A stretch of DNA of 43,386 bases from Akkermansiaceae bacterium (GCA_025457625.1 JALOUA010000001.1:1-43386); one strand, 5' to 3'. Positions 13,201-18,835 are shown, numbered from the stretch's first letter. Program-made: numbers and translations. Notes: generated by a model from the sequence alone, not told the origin.

Positions 13201-13876
13201 CCGTGCCATTGAGCGTGGCACCCGTCTGGGTCAACGAGGAGGCCGCATCCGTCGTCACGATGGGAGGATTTGTGGGTAGTGCCGTCAGCCGGACGCGGTC
13301 GAAGTGCGAGCGGCCGCCACCACCAGCCTGCAGCAGGATGCGGATGGTCTTGCCGCTGGCTGGCGAACTTTCGCCGGTTTCAAACACCAGTGCCGGGGCA
13401 TCTATGAACGTCCCCACCGGGACCGTCGAGGCGTTGAGGGTGCCGGTGGCGAAGACCGTGCCGTCGCTGGCCGCGAGCAGGTATCGGCTCTGGTTGGTGG
13501 CGAGGGTCGAGGTGCTGTCGCGGTTGCCAACCGCCACGGTGAGCGTGTAGCGGGTGGAATCCTGATAAGTGACGCCCAGATCCTGCCACACGTTGTGGTT
13601 GAGGTTCATGACCAGATGGTTCTGGCCATCGGCGGCGAAGCCGTTGACCCGTTCGAACCAGCCATTGCCATTGGACGTGCCGCCGGTTTCCAGCCACGGC
13701 GTGAGCGTGGTGGTCAAACCGGCCACGGCCAGGCTGCGGCTGTCGAACGACGCGTCCCCGATGGTTACCGGATTGGCCGTGGCCGTGCGCGCGAACGCGG
13801 CCAGCAGGCACAACAGGAAAAGGAAAAACGGCGCAACAGATAAGCGCGCCCGCGCAACGATGATTCGGGAACTCAT
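1..13876 (-). CDS. Giant secreted modular RCC1-propeller surface protein, 3' end outside window
   Basis: The frame starts at ATG 13876-13874 and stays open to the left edge, giving at least 4,625 codons with no stop. I confirmed the same frame at the CSDGT-type motif in each of modules 1 to 6 and at the window edge. Residues 1-34 form a signal peptide with a long hydrophobic core ending in ATA. Residues ~35-195 look like a galactose-binding-type beta-sandwich. Seven modules of about 670 residues follow, each with an FN3-like domain, a cadherin-like beta-sandwich (PF12733 type), an ~80-residue beta domain ending GG(S/D)GND(L)VL, and RCC1 repeats with CSDGTLAAWG and GQLGNG motifs. At least 38 canonical RCC1 units are visible. 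RCC1 propellers usually bind other macromolecules, so adhesion or a surface scaffold is likely, but the partner is unknown. No sorting signal can be seen because the C-terminus lies outside. No Shine-Dalgarno motif precedes the ATG. Confidence 0.9.
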   Translation of the reverse strand, partial: MSSRIIVARARLSVAPFFLFLLCLLAAFARTATANPVTIGDASFDSRSLAVAGLTTTLTPWLETGGTSNGNGWFERVNGFAADGQNHLVMNLNHNVWQDLGVTYQDSTRYTLTVAVGNRDSTSTLATNQSRYLLAASDGTVFATGTLNASTVPVGTFIDAPALVFETGESSPASGKTIRILLQAGGGGRSHFDRVRLTALPTNPPIVTTDAASSLTQTGATLNGTVNPLGQTASVSFSYGPTSAYGSTVTATPATVSGSTASAVSADLTGLPADSTWHYRVVAETAGGQVVGEDQTFTTTSLATLKDLSLGSIPLSPAFAPATIRYSASVPSATSAIAVTPTTLHAGASATVNGVPVASGTASGPIALAEGPNLVSVAVLAADGVNRLTYTIEVTRGTVVAATFNSATTVPVTAANYQPTGTVNLALNFAPPTGTNLTVVNNTGTDLIQGTFDNLAQGQQVDLAFNGILYPFVANYYGGSGNDLVLEWANGRLLAWGYNSESVLGDGTYSPRSLPVPVVADGVLAGKTVTRVSLGERHALALCSDGTLAAWGNGSSGQLGNGSTAKSQVPVAVRQNGVLAGKTVIAISAGQTHSLVLCADGTLASWGSNTSSQLGDSSGSLGTSKTEPVLVDQSGVLAGKTVVAIAAGRWHNLVLCSDGTLASWGSNSSGALGNNSTTTSKVPVVVDRSGVLAGRTVVAISAGSGFNLVACSDGTVAAWGDNGSGQLGDGTTIDRLAPVLVDRSGVLAGRSVTAVDARGSNQFSLYHSVALCSDGSVVTWGFGSSGQLGNGSTNSSLVPLLAARTGALSGKTVITALCGGDSTHALCSDGSMAGWGGNSYGQLGNGSTNNSFAPVAVGGLGAGERFQTAAVGLGSVLARTALPPAALATTLSASGLQDTGAQLNGSVIAQGSTTAVSFEYGLTTRYGSTVPAGPASVSGTSATAVSANLSGLVAGTTYHYRVVATSAGGRVTGENQTFTTSDLAGLAALSLSNGSLAPAFTSARTNYVATVSNATSSVLVTPVVAQAGATVTVNGTTVVSGSASTAVNLAVGNTTISVVVTAAGGATTRSYGITVTRLPASFTFTSASSVPVTAADFSAGDLTANLALSFAPSVGTSLTLVNNTGFEPIRGTFANLAQAQQVNLVHSGISYRFVVDYFGGTGNDLVLRWVNTRLLAWGYNTDGQLGRGNLDVSNVPVAVDMTGVLFGKTVTAVAAGRKTSYALSADGRVAAWGNGEDGRLGINDYRARSVPVAVDNEGALFGRQVRLLTSKHAHVLALCTDGALVAWGDNTSGQASGNSGENLVPTALASLGVLADRPLVALTAGNNQSLALGADGTLGGWGGEESWNYSKVPVPLVSMGALAGKTITAVACGWWHSLALCSDGTLAAWGENTYGQLGDGSTTNRPAPVAVNRSGVLSGKTIIALAAGGEFSLVLCSDGTLASWGNGQFSQLGNGSTSQRTLPVLVSRTGVLSGKTVSRISAGDYHSLALCTDGTLAAWGMNGTFGALGNGSFTNSSVPVLVSTSALRSGERYLSVVAGGTHNLALVASPPVSIATTQAVTGMTDTGATLRGTVNANGSSTSVSFQYGLTTSYGSTVTAAPATLTGTTATAVSATLGDLVTGTTYHYRVVATSAGGTTYGENQTFTTSKSASLAGLSLNEGVLSPAFSPEVTTYAASVQNTAATVTVTPVAENTTSTITVNGVAVASGNASAPRNLTVGNNTLTVVVTPESAAFTKTYTVTVTRLPAVASFSSATTVPVTAAVFRASGHTIQLGLAFAPTVGTSLTVVRNTGSQPIEGVFDNLAQGQRVSLSFGGIDYPFVADYFGGTGNDLTLQWANRRLLAWGDNASGQLGDGTTTARQVPVAVDMNGVLAGKVPLRLDKGDSHALLVCSDGTLASWGSNNRGQLGSTTIPNNVPVLVSRSGVLAGSWPISIAAAYEHSLALCADGSLAGWGSNSSGQLGNDDVYQSTVPLAVNRIGALAGKTVTHISAGSYYSLALCSDGTLAAWGSNSSGQLGNGGTTQSNVPVPVNRSGVLNGKTVTAIACGSSHAVVLCSDGTLAAWGYGENGRLGNGSDFNSTSPVLVNRSGVLNGKTVTAIACGSSHTVVLCSDGTLAAWGGNSSSQLGNGSTTQSNLPVLVNRSGVLSGKTVVGLAAGSNHSLAWCSDGSMVGWGYNFNGQLGNNSTTSSSTPVLVNTSSLQAGERIIGAAAGANSSYAIVSVPPAPQVTTLAASAVADSVATLNASADAEGGSATVSFEYGLTTAYGSTVTATPSVLTGTTAATVSANLTGLIPGTTYHFRVVATSVGGTVKGADQIFTTSTLATLTGLATGEGMLSPAFDPRVTRYSLALASGTTSITVKPVAASAEATVTVNGTPVASGSSSQTLPLTTGNNTVTIAVNAGAGNILSYTLTVTRLPVSFAFASASSLPVTVESFAPEGLEIAIALNFAPQPGTRLTLVKNTGDHLVEGTFENLSQGQRIDLTFGGMTYEWVADYFGGDGNDLVLQWANQRILAWGTNTTGQLGDGTEAARATPSPTDPEALLAGAAIRSISAGAGFSVALLVDGRMAAWGINDVGQLGNGGKVNSNRPVWVDTEGVLEGKTVVKVVCGVRHALALCSDGTLVGWGLGVNGQLGYGGSNSSAVPLRVDQNGVLAGKRIIGLAAGANHSLVLCSDRSLVTWGIDVDNTGGSSSTVSLKPRLVEPGGYLDGKTLVEISAGSDFNSARSSDGTLFTWGRDNSGSLGYFVSFSLPIRSPRPLDATGPLSGRSAVALSSKFTSSLALCNDGRLVQWGGSPGSSGSVSLVNASGVLSGRNVEEIACAPSARLVRCGDNTLVHWQYASFNFGEPALVDLAALKPSERLGSIAAGDNHFLVLVNSPPAAQADTLAATDISDTRAVLRAAVRPNGTDTTIAFEYGPTPAYGQTVAATPGLASGTGETQVSAMIDGLISGTTYHFRVIATGNGGTVRGERLTFNTTDFASLAGLSMSHGTISPAFNSRVLNYHSVVPAGIESIILTPQAKEAASTVRVAGVPVASGSASAPQPLVVGNNPIETEVIAPGGGNTTIYRLTVTRLPSQVLLDGSGQPFLVVESLAPAGNPLSIALGYKPTTGTHFTIATVTGPSSIVGTFAGLKHGQTITLERDGVGYDFIVNYHGGDGNDLVLQWAHTRPISWGFNFYGQLGNGTTGTNSAVPVPVSRSGILAGKTVIAMTGGDDHSLALCSDGALASWGNGISARLGRGPVVSTSESSSLPVAVYQEGVLAGKTVVALAAGTGHSVVLCSDGSLAAWGSNFSGQLGDGTTFNATASPVAVNSSGVLAGRRVVGISVRRNLSLAVCDDGRVAAWGTNNGGQLGTGNTTASQVPVLVDHTGVLAGKRVVSAAAGDDFALALCDDGSLVAWGSNDEGQFGNGTISATPSLPVLVDRSGVLAGKTVVGIAAGDSHGLAWCSDGTLAAWGRNDGRLGDGTNVLRSSPVLVNRSGVLAGKTVVKMIAGMNDSVALCSDGTVAHWGTGFSSGMASNLPVALNLAAFAPGERVIEVGIGAAHGLAVVAMPPPPRQVETLAATSITDTTATLQGRASGNGSTAAVRFEYGTTPKLGKLVIPNPADISGTAVGGISSTLGGLSPGTTYHYRIVVENPYGSVAGETGTFTTTRLADLAGLSLNRGSLAPAFSPARSSYDVTLPADAVEIRITPTALDAAASVTVAGTPAAPDVVVPLSSATTTFPVTVTSADSLNTRVYQITVTRLPLTMNLTAVPQSVIRAGGFSIAGIPPALSLGTAPVSGLSLPVLENTGIGFIAGRFDNLAQGQTVYLAHGGIDYPYIVNYYGGSGNDLVFEWANTRLFAWGANSYGQLGDGTSTNRLLPTAVDAGGTLAGRTIIGGGCGEDHSVAVCADGSLFAWGRNQAGQLGTGNSASSLLPVAVQQTGALAGKRVTALGAGRFHTLALCDDGTVFGWGSNSGGELGDGSTTNRNVPVATSMTGALAGKRIVAFSTGGSHTLALCDDGTVAAWGGNSTGQLGNGTTVNSPLPVAVDQTGVLFGKQVIAVAAGHTSSYALCSDGTVASWGGNGGGQLGDGTKVSRSTPVWIRNDGVLAGKQVVALVAGIEHALVMCADGTLAAWGNNSAGSLGTGNTTNSDIPVLVNRSGVLAGKVVRSIHAASYRSFAMCDDGTLAAWGNNGSGALGNNSSDQSNTPIAASMANLLAGEKMTRPLTGAYTQSNLAIVTSPLGPRATTLAASNVGDNRAVLLGSVNPNGQSATLSFEYGPTTSYGFTVAASPASVEGTGTTPVSAALADLLPGTTYHFRVVTTGSFGVVRGENQTFTTSALATLAALGIDGATTEPAFQPLIASYRAVVSAATASLRVTPVAAHSDAVIEVNGSMVASGVPSAPIALAPGENEIVINVKAAGGASRMDYRVTVTRVKDSFVFRSAGDVGMRAPFFSGAGMNASFALQYAPAHGTNLRVIEQSGIRLIQAEFDNLPHGRAITLIHNGVSYRFVANYFGGDGNDLVLHWADTVLNAWGRNQEWQIGNASATNALLPVMVDGSGVLAGKAITAVASGYRHSLALCSDGTLAAWGQNSEGQLGDGTTTSRSRPVLVDQSGALAGKMVVAIAAADSHSLVLCAD
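1206..3225 (-). repeat. Module 6 of giant protein
   Basis: Same domain order. RCC1 motifs lie near 2192, 2028, 1860, 1694, 1531 and 1368. The GND domain ends near 2358 and runs directly into the first WG strand of the propeller, as in every other module. Confidence 0.8.
3226..5250 (-). repeat. Module 5 of giant protein
   Basis: Same domain order. RCC1 motifs lie near 4207, 4030, 3862, 3696, 3528 and 3364. The FN3 motif is altered here (GERLTFNTT near 4951). The closing half-unit ends with a GAAHGLAVV-like strand just before the next FN3 domain. Confidence 0.8.
5251..7215 (-). repeat. Module 4 of giant protein, most degenerate propeller
   Basis: Same domain order, but the shortest copy (about 1,965 bp). 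RCC1 motifs lie near 6180, 6017, 5850, 5686, 5515 and 5385. The last two units are eroded: one reads CNDGRLVQWGG and the next reads LVHWQYA, losing the WG pair and the GQLG turn. Confidence 0.75.
7216..9235 (-). repeat. Module 3 of giant protein
   Basis: Same domain order. RCC1 motifs lie near 8199, 8034, 7871, 7702, 7540 and 7374. Two neighbouring RCC1 units (7562-7625 and 7727-7790) are almost identical at DNA level, which suggests recent duplication or gene conversion inside this module. Confidence 0.8.
9236..11240 (-). repeat. Module 2 of giant protein
   Basis: Same domain order as module 1. The ENQTFTT motif of the FN3 part is near 10939, about 2,040 bp from its counterpart in module 1. 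Six dG-type RCC1 motifs lie near 10198, 10031, 9868, 9728, 9560 and 9394. The unit near 9868 is shortened and reads GADG instead of CSDG. Confidence 0.8.
11241..13283 (-). repeat. Module 1 of giant protein (FN3-cadherin-like-GND-RCC1 propeller)
   Basis: This is the first ~2.04 kb repeat unit. Protein order: FN3-like domain about 13283-12975, cadherin-like sandwich about 12970-12690, GND domain about 12655-12400, then seven WG-containing RCC1 strands with CSDG or CADG motifs near 12239, 12077, 11909, 11737, 11552 and 11390. Boundaries are approximate and were set by the recurring FN3 start. Confidence 0.8.
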
Positions 13877-14037
13877 GTCGTTCAAATTTGTTGCGTAAAT
13901 TCACAAACATAAGGCCTGCAACTCAAGCCAAATCGAAGTTATATTTGACCTGATTCCGGGGTTTGGGATTGACGCGAACTCACATGAACGATTGCATCCC
14001 TTGAAATCCCGTCGAAACCGGATGATTTCCCCCAGCC
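13877..14037. promoter_or_regulatory. Divergent intergenic region between giant gene and autotransporter
   Basis: These 161 bases separate two divergent secreted-protein genes and must hold both promoters. The stretch near 13935-13955 (gttatatttgacc) is clearly more AT-rich than its surroundings and is the best candidate core promoter region. I cannot assign -35 and -10 boxes with confidence. Neither start codon has a recognisable Shine-Dalgarno sequence. Confidence 0.4.
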
Positions 14038-16569
14038 ATGAAAGCAAGAACCCCGCATCTTTCCGTTTCCTTGATAGCATGGACATCCGGAATGATGGTG
14101 TTCAGCGCAATCGCCGGCCATTTGCAGGCGGCGGACTTGTATTGGAATCCCGGCGGGACCGGTGGCGACGGTGTCTGGGGAACGGGTCCGGGCGATAAAA
14201 ACTGGAACCTGGTCTCCGGCGCTCCGGCAGGCAACACCGCCTGGCAGGACGGCATCGACGATGTGGCGGTTTTCCAGGACGCGACCGGCGGCATCGTCAC
14301 GGTTTTCGACAGCGTGCAAACCGCCGGCATCAAACAGAACGGAGCGAACTACAGCATCAACGCCGGAAGCATCGTGCTGGCCCCGGATTCCGCGTTGAAT
14401 GCGCCGTTTGTGAATGTGCAAAGCGGCATTCTAACAATCGACGCGCCACTCGCCGGCAATGCCGGCATGGTCAAAACCGGCGGCGGCACCCTGCTCTTGT
14501 CCGTCGCGAATCCCTACACCGGCACCACCGCCATCCAGGGCGGCAGCCTCAACCTCGCGGGTTCCCTGGCGAGCACCAGCCTCTCGATCTCGTCCGGCGC
14601 CAGCCTGCTGAACCAAAACGGCGGACTCTCCAACAGCGCCACCCTCACCAACGCCGGAACGCTTACACTGACGGTGAACGACACTGTCGCGAGTTATCTC
14701 TCCAACGCCGGCACGCTCACCAATGGCGCGGGCACGCTTTTCACCACCAGCACCAACCTCAACGACGGCTCGACCATCGCCGGCCTGCTCGACACCGATG
14801 TGCTCACCAGTGAGGGCTCCGTGCAGGTCAGCGGCACGGTTGCCGCAAATAACATCAACATCAACACAGGCACGCTGACCAACACCGGCACGCTTGGCAA
14901 TGTATCAACTCAGCTCAACATCGGCGGTGGGGCGGCCCTGGCCGCCGGCGGACTCCAGCCATACTCCCTGCTCACCACCAGCGGAGCCGGTCCCGGCACC
15001 TGGCAGGGTGATTTGGTCAACACCACCACCGTCGCGCCCGGCGGCGTGGGAGCCAGCGGCATTCTGGCGGTGGCTGGAAACTTCAGCCAGTCGCCGGGCG
15101 GCACGCTCACGCTGGATCTATCCGCGATGGCGAGTGATCGGCTCGACATCACCGGCATTGCCACATTCGACGGCACGCTGGAGTTGAATCAAGCGGGCGC
15201 GGCCATCGCTCCCTTCGTGCCGGTGACGGTGGTGTCAGCCGGTGGTTATGCCGGAAACATCACCTCGTTGAGCGAAAACCTTGATGGCGCGGTTTTGTTC
15301 AATCCCGGCAATGGCACGGTGACCCGCCTCGGTCTTCCACCGGGCGGCGGCGGATCCTTCTTCGGAGCCACGCGCAACCAGACCTCCACCTGGATATCGT
15401 TGTATGATGATGTGATCGATCCCGGCATCCCCAACATCACATCCGGCCCCGGCGGATATGAGATCACCAGCGGCATCGCGGATGTGGGCAATCCGGATCT
15501 GTTATGGGCGCTGGCGGCGAGTTTCACGCCCGCCGGTTTGAACGCGGCTTTGCTCAACCGGCTTTCACCGGAAGTCTATGGCGGTTTTTCGGACTATGCC
15601 ATGCAGGCCACCCGCGCGCACCAGCGCTCGGCGCTTTCCGCTCCGCCGCTCGAACCAAGGGATGGCGCGAAGAGCGGGGCGAAAGGTGGCATCGCGGATG
15701 CGCGCACCCCGCTCGATTGGGAGTTCTTCGCCGCGGTGGATTACTTCCGCGCGGGCACCGAAAACTCGCGCAACCTGGCCGACTACGATTTCGAGGGCAC
15801 GGGCGTGCTGGCGGGCACGCGCACGATGCTGCGCGAGCACACACAACTCGCCGTTTATTTCGGTGTCGATGATGGAACGATTGATGGGGAACTGATCGAT
15901 GCCGACGCGTTCGGCTGGAACCTCGGCTTGATCGGCGGGCACCTGTTGCATGAGAAAAGCCGGACCCGCCTCAGCGCGGGCATTTCATACGGGAGTTATG
16001 CATTTGACGGCAGCCGCGGCAGTGCGTCGGCCACCGCCGGAGGGTGGTCTCCCGGTCGGGTGAACTTCGACGACGGGGACGTCGATGCCTTCGATCTATT
16101 CGTGGGCGTGGATGGCGTGGCATGGCAGAAGGATGAATTGACGCTGATTCCGTCCGCCGGCTTGCGCTATGCGGCGAGCACGATGGATTCGTTCAGCGAA
16201 ACGACCGGCGGCGCGCCGGGCGCGCCGATCGCGCTGGATGTCGGTCGCGACCGCCATGAGTCGCTGCTGCTTGAGTTCGGCCTGCTGGCGCGGGTGGAAG
16301 TGAATGACCAACTCGCGCTGTGGGGCGAGAGCGGGGTGAACATCGGCCTGCTCGACGACGGGCGCGTGATGTCCGCCAGCTTCGCCACTGGCAGCCGCGC
16401 GATGCGTGCGGAGGCCGCCGGCCTGGATGACGACTCGCTGTATCTCGGGTTTGGCGCGGTCTATCAGATCACCGGAGACATCCGCGCCGGCGTCGGCTAT
16501 CGCGCGGATCTCCGATCGGGGGCCGATGCGCAGCAGGAGCTGCGGCTTTCGTCATCGTGGCGGTTCTGA
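14038..16569 (+). CDS. Autotransporter with passenger beta-strand repeat and C-terminal beta-barrel
   Basis: This 843-residue protein has an N-terminal signal peptide (about residues 1-31, cleavage after HLQA). Its passenger contains an autotransporter-associated beta-strand repeat around residues 145-180 (KTGGGTLLLS, then NPYTGTT and GGSLNLAG). After a linker with an LSPEVYGGFSDYA stretch, residues ~570-843 form a typical autotransporter beta-domain with alternating hydrophobic strands, and the chain ends in W-R-F, the terminal aromatic residue expected for Bam-dependent insertion. It should therefore sit in the outer membrane and display a short, glycine- and threonine-rich passenger. It is divergent from the giant RCC1 gene and may share regulation. 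The ligand is unknown. The ATG at 14038 gives the best signal peptide. Confidence 0.9.
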   Translation: MKARTPHLSVSLIAWTSGMMVFSAIAGHLQAADLYWNPGGTGGDGVWGTGPGDKNWNLVSGAPAGNTAWQDGIDDVAVFQDATGGIVTVFDSVQTAGIKQNGANYSINAGSIVLAPDSALNAPFVNVQSGILTIDAPLAGNAGMVKTGGGTLLLSVANPYTGTTAIQGGSLNLAGSLASTSLSISSGASLLNQNGGLSNSATLTNAGTLTLTVNDTVASYLSNAGTLTNGAGTLFTTSTNLNDGSTIAGLLDTDVLTSEGSVQVSGTVAANNININTGTLTNTGTLGNVSTQLNIGGGAALAAGGLQPYSLLTTSGAGPGTWQGDLVNTTTVAPGGVGASGILAVAGNFSQSPGGTLTLDLSAMASDRLDITGIATFDGTLELNQAGAAIAPFVPVTVVSAGGYAGNITSLSENLDGAVLFNPGNGTVTRLGLPPGGGGSFFGATRNQTSTWISLYDDVIDPGIPNITSGPGGYEITSGIADVGNPDLLWALAASFTPAGLNAALLNRLSPEVYGGFSDYAMQATRAHQRSALSAPPLEPRDGAKSGAKGGIADARTPLDWEFFAAVDYFRAGTENSRNLADYDFEGTGVLAGTRTMLREHTQLAVYFGVDDGTIDGELIDADAFGWNLGLIGGHLLHEKSRTRLSAGISYGSYAFDGSRGSASATAGGWSPGRVNFDDGDVDAFDLFVGVDGVAWQKDELTLIPSAGLRYAASTMDSFSETTGGAPGAPIALDVGRDRHESLLLEFGLLARVEVNDQLALWGESGVNIGLLDDGRVMSASFATGSRAMRAEAAGLDDDSLYLGFGAVYQITGDIRAGVGYRADLRSGADAQQELRLSSSWRF

Positions 16570-16611
16570 TCATGGAAACCCGCGCAAGCCCTGGCGCGCG
16601 CATCCGCGGGA

Positions 16612-17007
16612 TCAGGCACCCACCATTCTCATCCATTCGCCCAGGTTGTAGTGGTTGGTGACGCGTGAGATTTCGCCATCGCGGATTTCGAAAAACGCGC
16701 CGACGCGGAGATGATAGGTCTGGCCGGTGGCATCCGGCAGGCCTTCGTCGGTGGCGAGGTATTCGCCGCGGATGAAAAACTCGGCCGACGCGCGTGTCGG
16801 ATCGCTGGCGGTGAAGATGACGAGGTCCTCGACGCGTTCTTTGTAACAACGGTCCATGCGGTTCAGAAACGCGCGGAACGCCTCCCTGCCGGTCTCCGTC
16901 GCCCCTTCGTTGATCTCGTGGACGACGTCATCGGCGAGCATTTCAAGCAGGGCATCGCGGTCGCCGGAATTGAATGCGGCGTAGTAGGCCTCGATGAGCG
17001 GATGCAT
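16612..17007 (-). CDS. NTF2-like / ketosteroid-isomerase-related protein (SnoaL fold)
   Basis: This 131-residue cytosolic protein begins MHPLIEAYYAAFNSGD and shows the usual small alpha+beta barrel pattern: LLEMLADDVVHEIN, then FLNRMDRCYKE, then a closing strand with GEISRVTNHYNL. It resembles the TIGR02096 group of ketosteroid-isomerase-related proteins (from memory, not searched). Its substrate is unknown. The frame is open upstream to 17151, but those extra 48 residues are low-complexity and partly overlap the repeat element at 17127, so the internal ATG at 17007 is preferred. The gene is convergent with the autotransporter, 42 bases apart. Confidence 0.75.
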   Translation of the reverse strand: MHPLIEAYYAAFNSGDRDALLEMLADDVVHEINEGATETGREAFRAFLNRMDRCYKERVEDLVIFTASDPTRASAEFFIRGEYLATDEGLPDATGQTYHLRVGAFFEIRDGEISRVTNHYNLGEWMRMVGA

Positions 17008-17126
17008 GCGCGTTTGATCGCAGAGGCAGGTGTCGCGCGGCAAGCGCTGAATCAATGGTCGTCTGTCAGGTTCCCTACATTGGGGATCGTTACTTGAGCA
17101 AGTCGGCATGAATGGGAAGAAATTTG

Positions 17127-17244
17127 AACCGCCAAGACGCAAGTGCGCCAAGGAAACCCAGGATGTGTCCCCTGAAATGAGTTTCCGTGCCTCAAAATTA
17201 CGATCCCCATCAGTTTGGCTTGGCGAGCTTGGCGTCTTGGCGGT
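17127..17244. repeat. AACC-tipped palindromic element, CGCCAAGACG word family
   Basis: The left arm (17127-17153) begins AACCGCCAAGACGC and continues with a second GCGCCAAGG word. The right arm (17219-17244) contains two CTTGGCG words and ends GCGTCTTGGCGGT. Bases 17128-17140 and 17232-17244 are perfect inverted copies. The core holds no gene. It lies 50 bp downstream of the nitrilase stop, and its architecture matches the elements near 33273, 35008 and 35889. Confidence 0.75.
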
Positions 17245-17294
17245 GAAACAACCTCTTCATTCCGGATTTTGCCACGAAGCTCTCCCTAGTGGAG

Positions 17295-18155
17295 TCACCC
17301 TGGGTCGTCTGTCACTGAAATGGTAGCCGGCCGGATTTTCGAGGGATCGGTCTCGCCGGCGAGCGCGCGCAATCCGGCGATTTTGCGGAAATCCAGCGTG
17401 AAGGACCGGCGGTGGAATCCTTCGTGATGGACCACGCCCTCGTCCTGCCTGTCGATGGCGAGAAACGGCGATTGTGATGGCGAGTAAAGCGAGATCCGGC
17501 CGAGGTTGTCATCGATCAACTCGGACACCGCGCGCCCGACCAGGGGGCAGACGCCGACGTGGCAGCCGAGTTCCACCGCCCGTGCGCTGGCGCAGCGGCC
17601 GATGCGCTCGACGCCTGAGAGGTTTTCGGTGGCGCTGGGGACCAGCAGCAGGTCCACGTTTTTTCCGCGCAGAGCGGCGGAGAGTTCGGGGATCTCGATA
17701 TCGAGGCAGACGACGACGGCGACGCGCAGTCCCTTGAAGGACCAGATGCGCAGCGGCCCGCCGCCGTGGAAGGCATCCTCCCACGGTGTGAGGTGGATTT
17801 TGTCCTGATGGATTTCGCGCCCCTCGCTGAGGATCGGCACGCGGTTTCGCAGCACTCCGGCGGCATCACAAAACGGCACGCTGCCGAGGACCACCGCCTT
17901 GTGCGGATGATGCAGGGATTTCCGCAGGCCGGGCCACAGCGAGTCCCAGAAAAGCCGCGCCACGCCCGCGGGTTTCGCCGGGCCATCGAGGAAGCGCTCG
18001 AGCACCATCCACATGAGCTCGGGAAAAACCACCAGGTCCGCGCCATCGGACCACGAGGCGAGCACGTGTTGGGTCACACAGTCGGCGCAGGCGGCGGGGT
18101 CTGCCAGTGCGGCGCCCGCGTCGAAGGTCCACAAGTCGAGATTCAGGGGATCCAT
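17295..18155 (-). CDS. Carbon-nitrogen hydrolase (nitrilase superfamily)
   Basis: This 286-residue enzyme has the nitrilase triad in order: Glu46 in LVVFPELMW, Lys119 in IHQDKIHLTPWE and Cys150 in VAVVVCLDIEIPE. The family hydrolyses amides or nitriles in the cytosol; the substrate cannot be read from the sequence. The ATG at 18155 overlaps the stop of the upstream GNAT gene by 13 bases, so the two are probably translationally coupled. Fused GNAT-plus-carbon-nitrogen-hydrolase proteins are known in bacteria, and this looks like the split form of that pair. The frame is open upstream to 18695, but that is only the shadow of the GNAT gene. Confidence 0.85.
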   Translation of the reverse strand: MDPLNLDLWTFDAGAALADPAACADCVTQHVLASWSDGADLVVFPELMWMVLERFLDGPAKPAGVARLFWDSLWPGLRKSLHHPHKAVVLGSVPFCDAAGVLRNRVPILSEGREIHQDKIHLTPWEDAFHGGGPLRIWSFKGLRVAVVVCLDIEIPELSAALRGKNVDLLLVPSATENLSGVERIGRCASARAVELGCHVGVCPLVGRAVSELIDDNLGRISLYSPSQSPFLAIDRQDEGVVHHEGFHRRSFTLDFRKIAGLRALAGETDPSKIRPATISVTDDPG

Positions 18156-18745
18156 TGGCGTGTCCAGAAGGTGAGTGATTTCGGGGATTGGTTTTCCTCG
18201 CCGATTTCCTTCCAGACGAATCGCGCCTGCAAGCCCGGTTGTTTCGCATAACCGCGGCTTTGCCAGAAGCCATCCAGCGGCCGGTAGCCGGCGGGGCGTT
18301 GCGGATGCGTGTCCGGCCGGTCCACCGCGCAGAATGCCGTCACCGGATAGCCGAGGCGTTGCGCATGCGCCTCGCGACGGTCGAAAAACAGCTTGCCGAT
18401 GCCGCGCCCGCGCCACTCGGGCAGCAGGATGCTCTCGCCGAAATAGAAGACCTCCGCCACATCCATCCCGGCCTTGAGAAACGGTTCCCGGAACTCCGGC
18501 CCCTCGGCGGCAAGCGGCAGGCAGGTCGCCGCGCCCAGCGCGTTGCCCGCGTCGTCGGTCACCAGCACCACCAGGCTGTCGCGCGCGTTCTGATAGACCG
18601 CGAGGTATTCGCGTTCGTATTCGAGCGTCCCCGCGTAAAGATAGGGATACTCGCGGAAAACCCGGATGCGCAGGCCGCCCAGGGCGTCCAGCCATGGGGC
18701 CAGCGCCTCACCGCGCAGTTCGTGGATGTGCAGGGGTGCTTTCAC
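18143..18745 (-). CDS. GNAT family N-acetyltransferase
   Basis: This 200-residue protein shows the GNAT core: IRVFREYPYLYAG near residue 27, a central VLVTDDAGNALGAATC strand pair, and the acetyl-CoA pyrophosphate loop LPEWRGRGIGKLFFDRRE at about residues 109-124. The start is a GTG at 18745. It overlaps the nitrilase start by 13 bases and is transcribed first, so it probably works with that enzyme, but the acceptor substrate is unknown. The C-terminus ends with a tryptophan-rich tail (FWTRQWIP) that reads through the overlap. Confidence 0.85.
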   Translation of the reverse strand: MKAPLHIHELRGEALAPWLDALGGLRIRVFREYPYLYAGTLEYEREYLAVYQNARDSLVVLVTDDAGNALGAATCLPLAAEGPEFREPFLKAGMDVAEVFYFGESILLPEWRGRGIGKLFFDRREAHAQRLGYPVTAFCAVDRPDTHPQRPAGYRPLDGFWQSRGYAKQPGLQARFVWKEIGEENQSPKSLTFWTRQWIP

Positions 18746-18835
18746 GACGCGACGTTAGGAACAAGCGTCTCCGCAAGCCAGGGATTTCACGCTTTGCGGG
18801 GCCATCAATCGGCGCTAGTTTCCCCGCCCCGTCCG
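18746..18835. promoter_or_regulatory. Divergent intergenic region, GNAT/nitrilase versus argD
   Basis: Ninety bases separate the divergent GNAT and argD starts, so both promoters must lie here or in the flanking coding ends. I see no clear ARG box palindrome and no clear sigma-70 boxes. Confidence 0.3.

Noticed and set aside
1-13876. Regular ~165-bp repeats considered as a CRISPR or satellite array.
   Set aside because: The repeats are in frame, encode RCC1 blades and have no constant repeat with unique spacers of CRISPR size.
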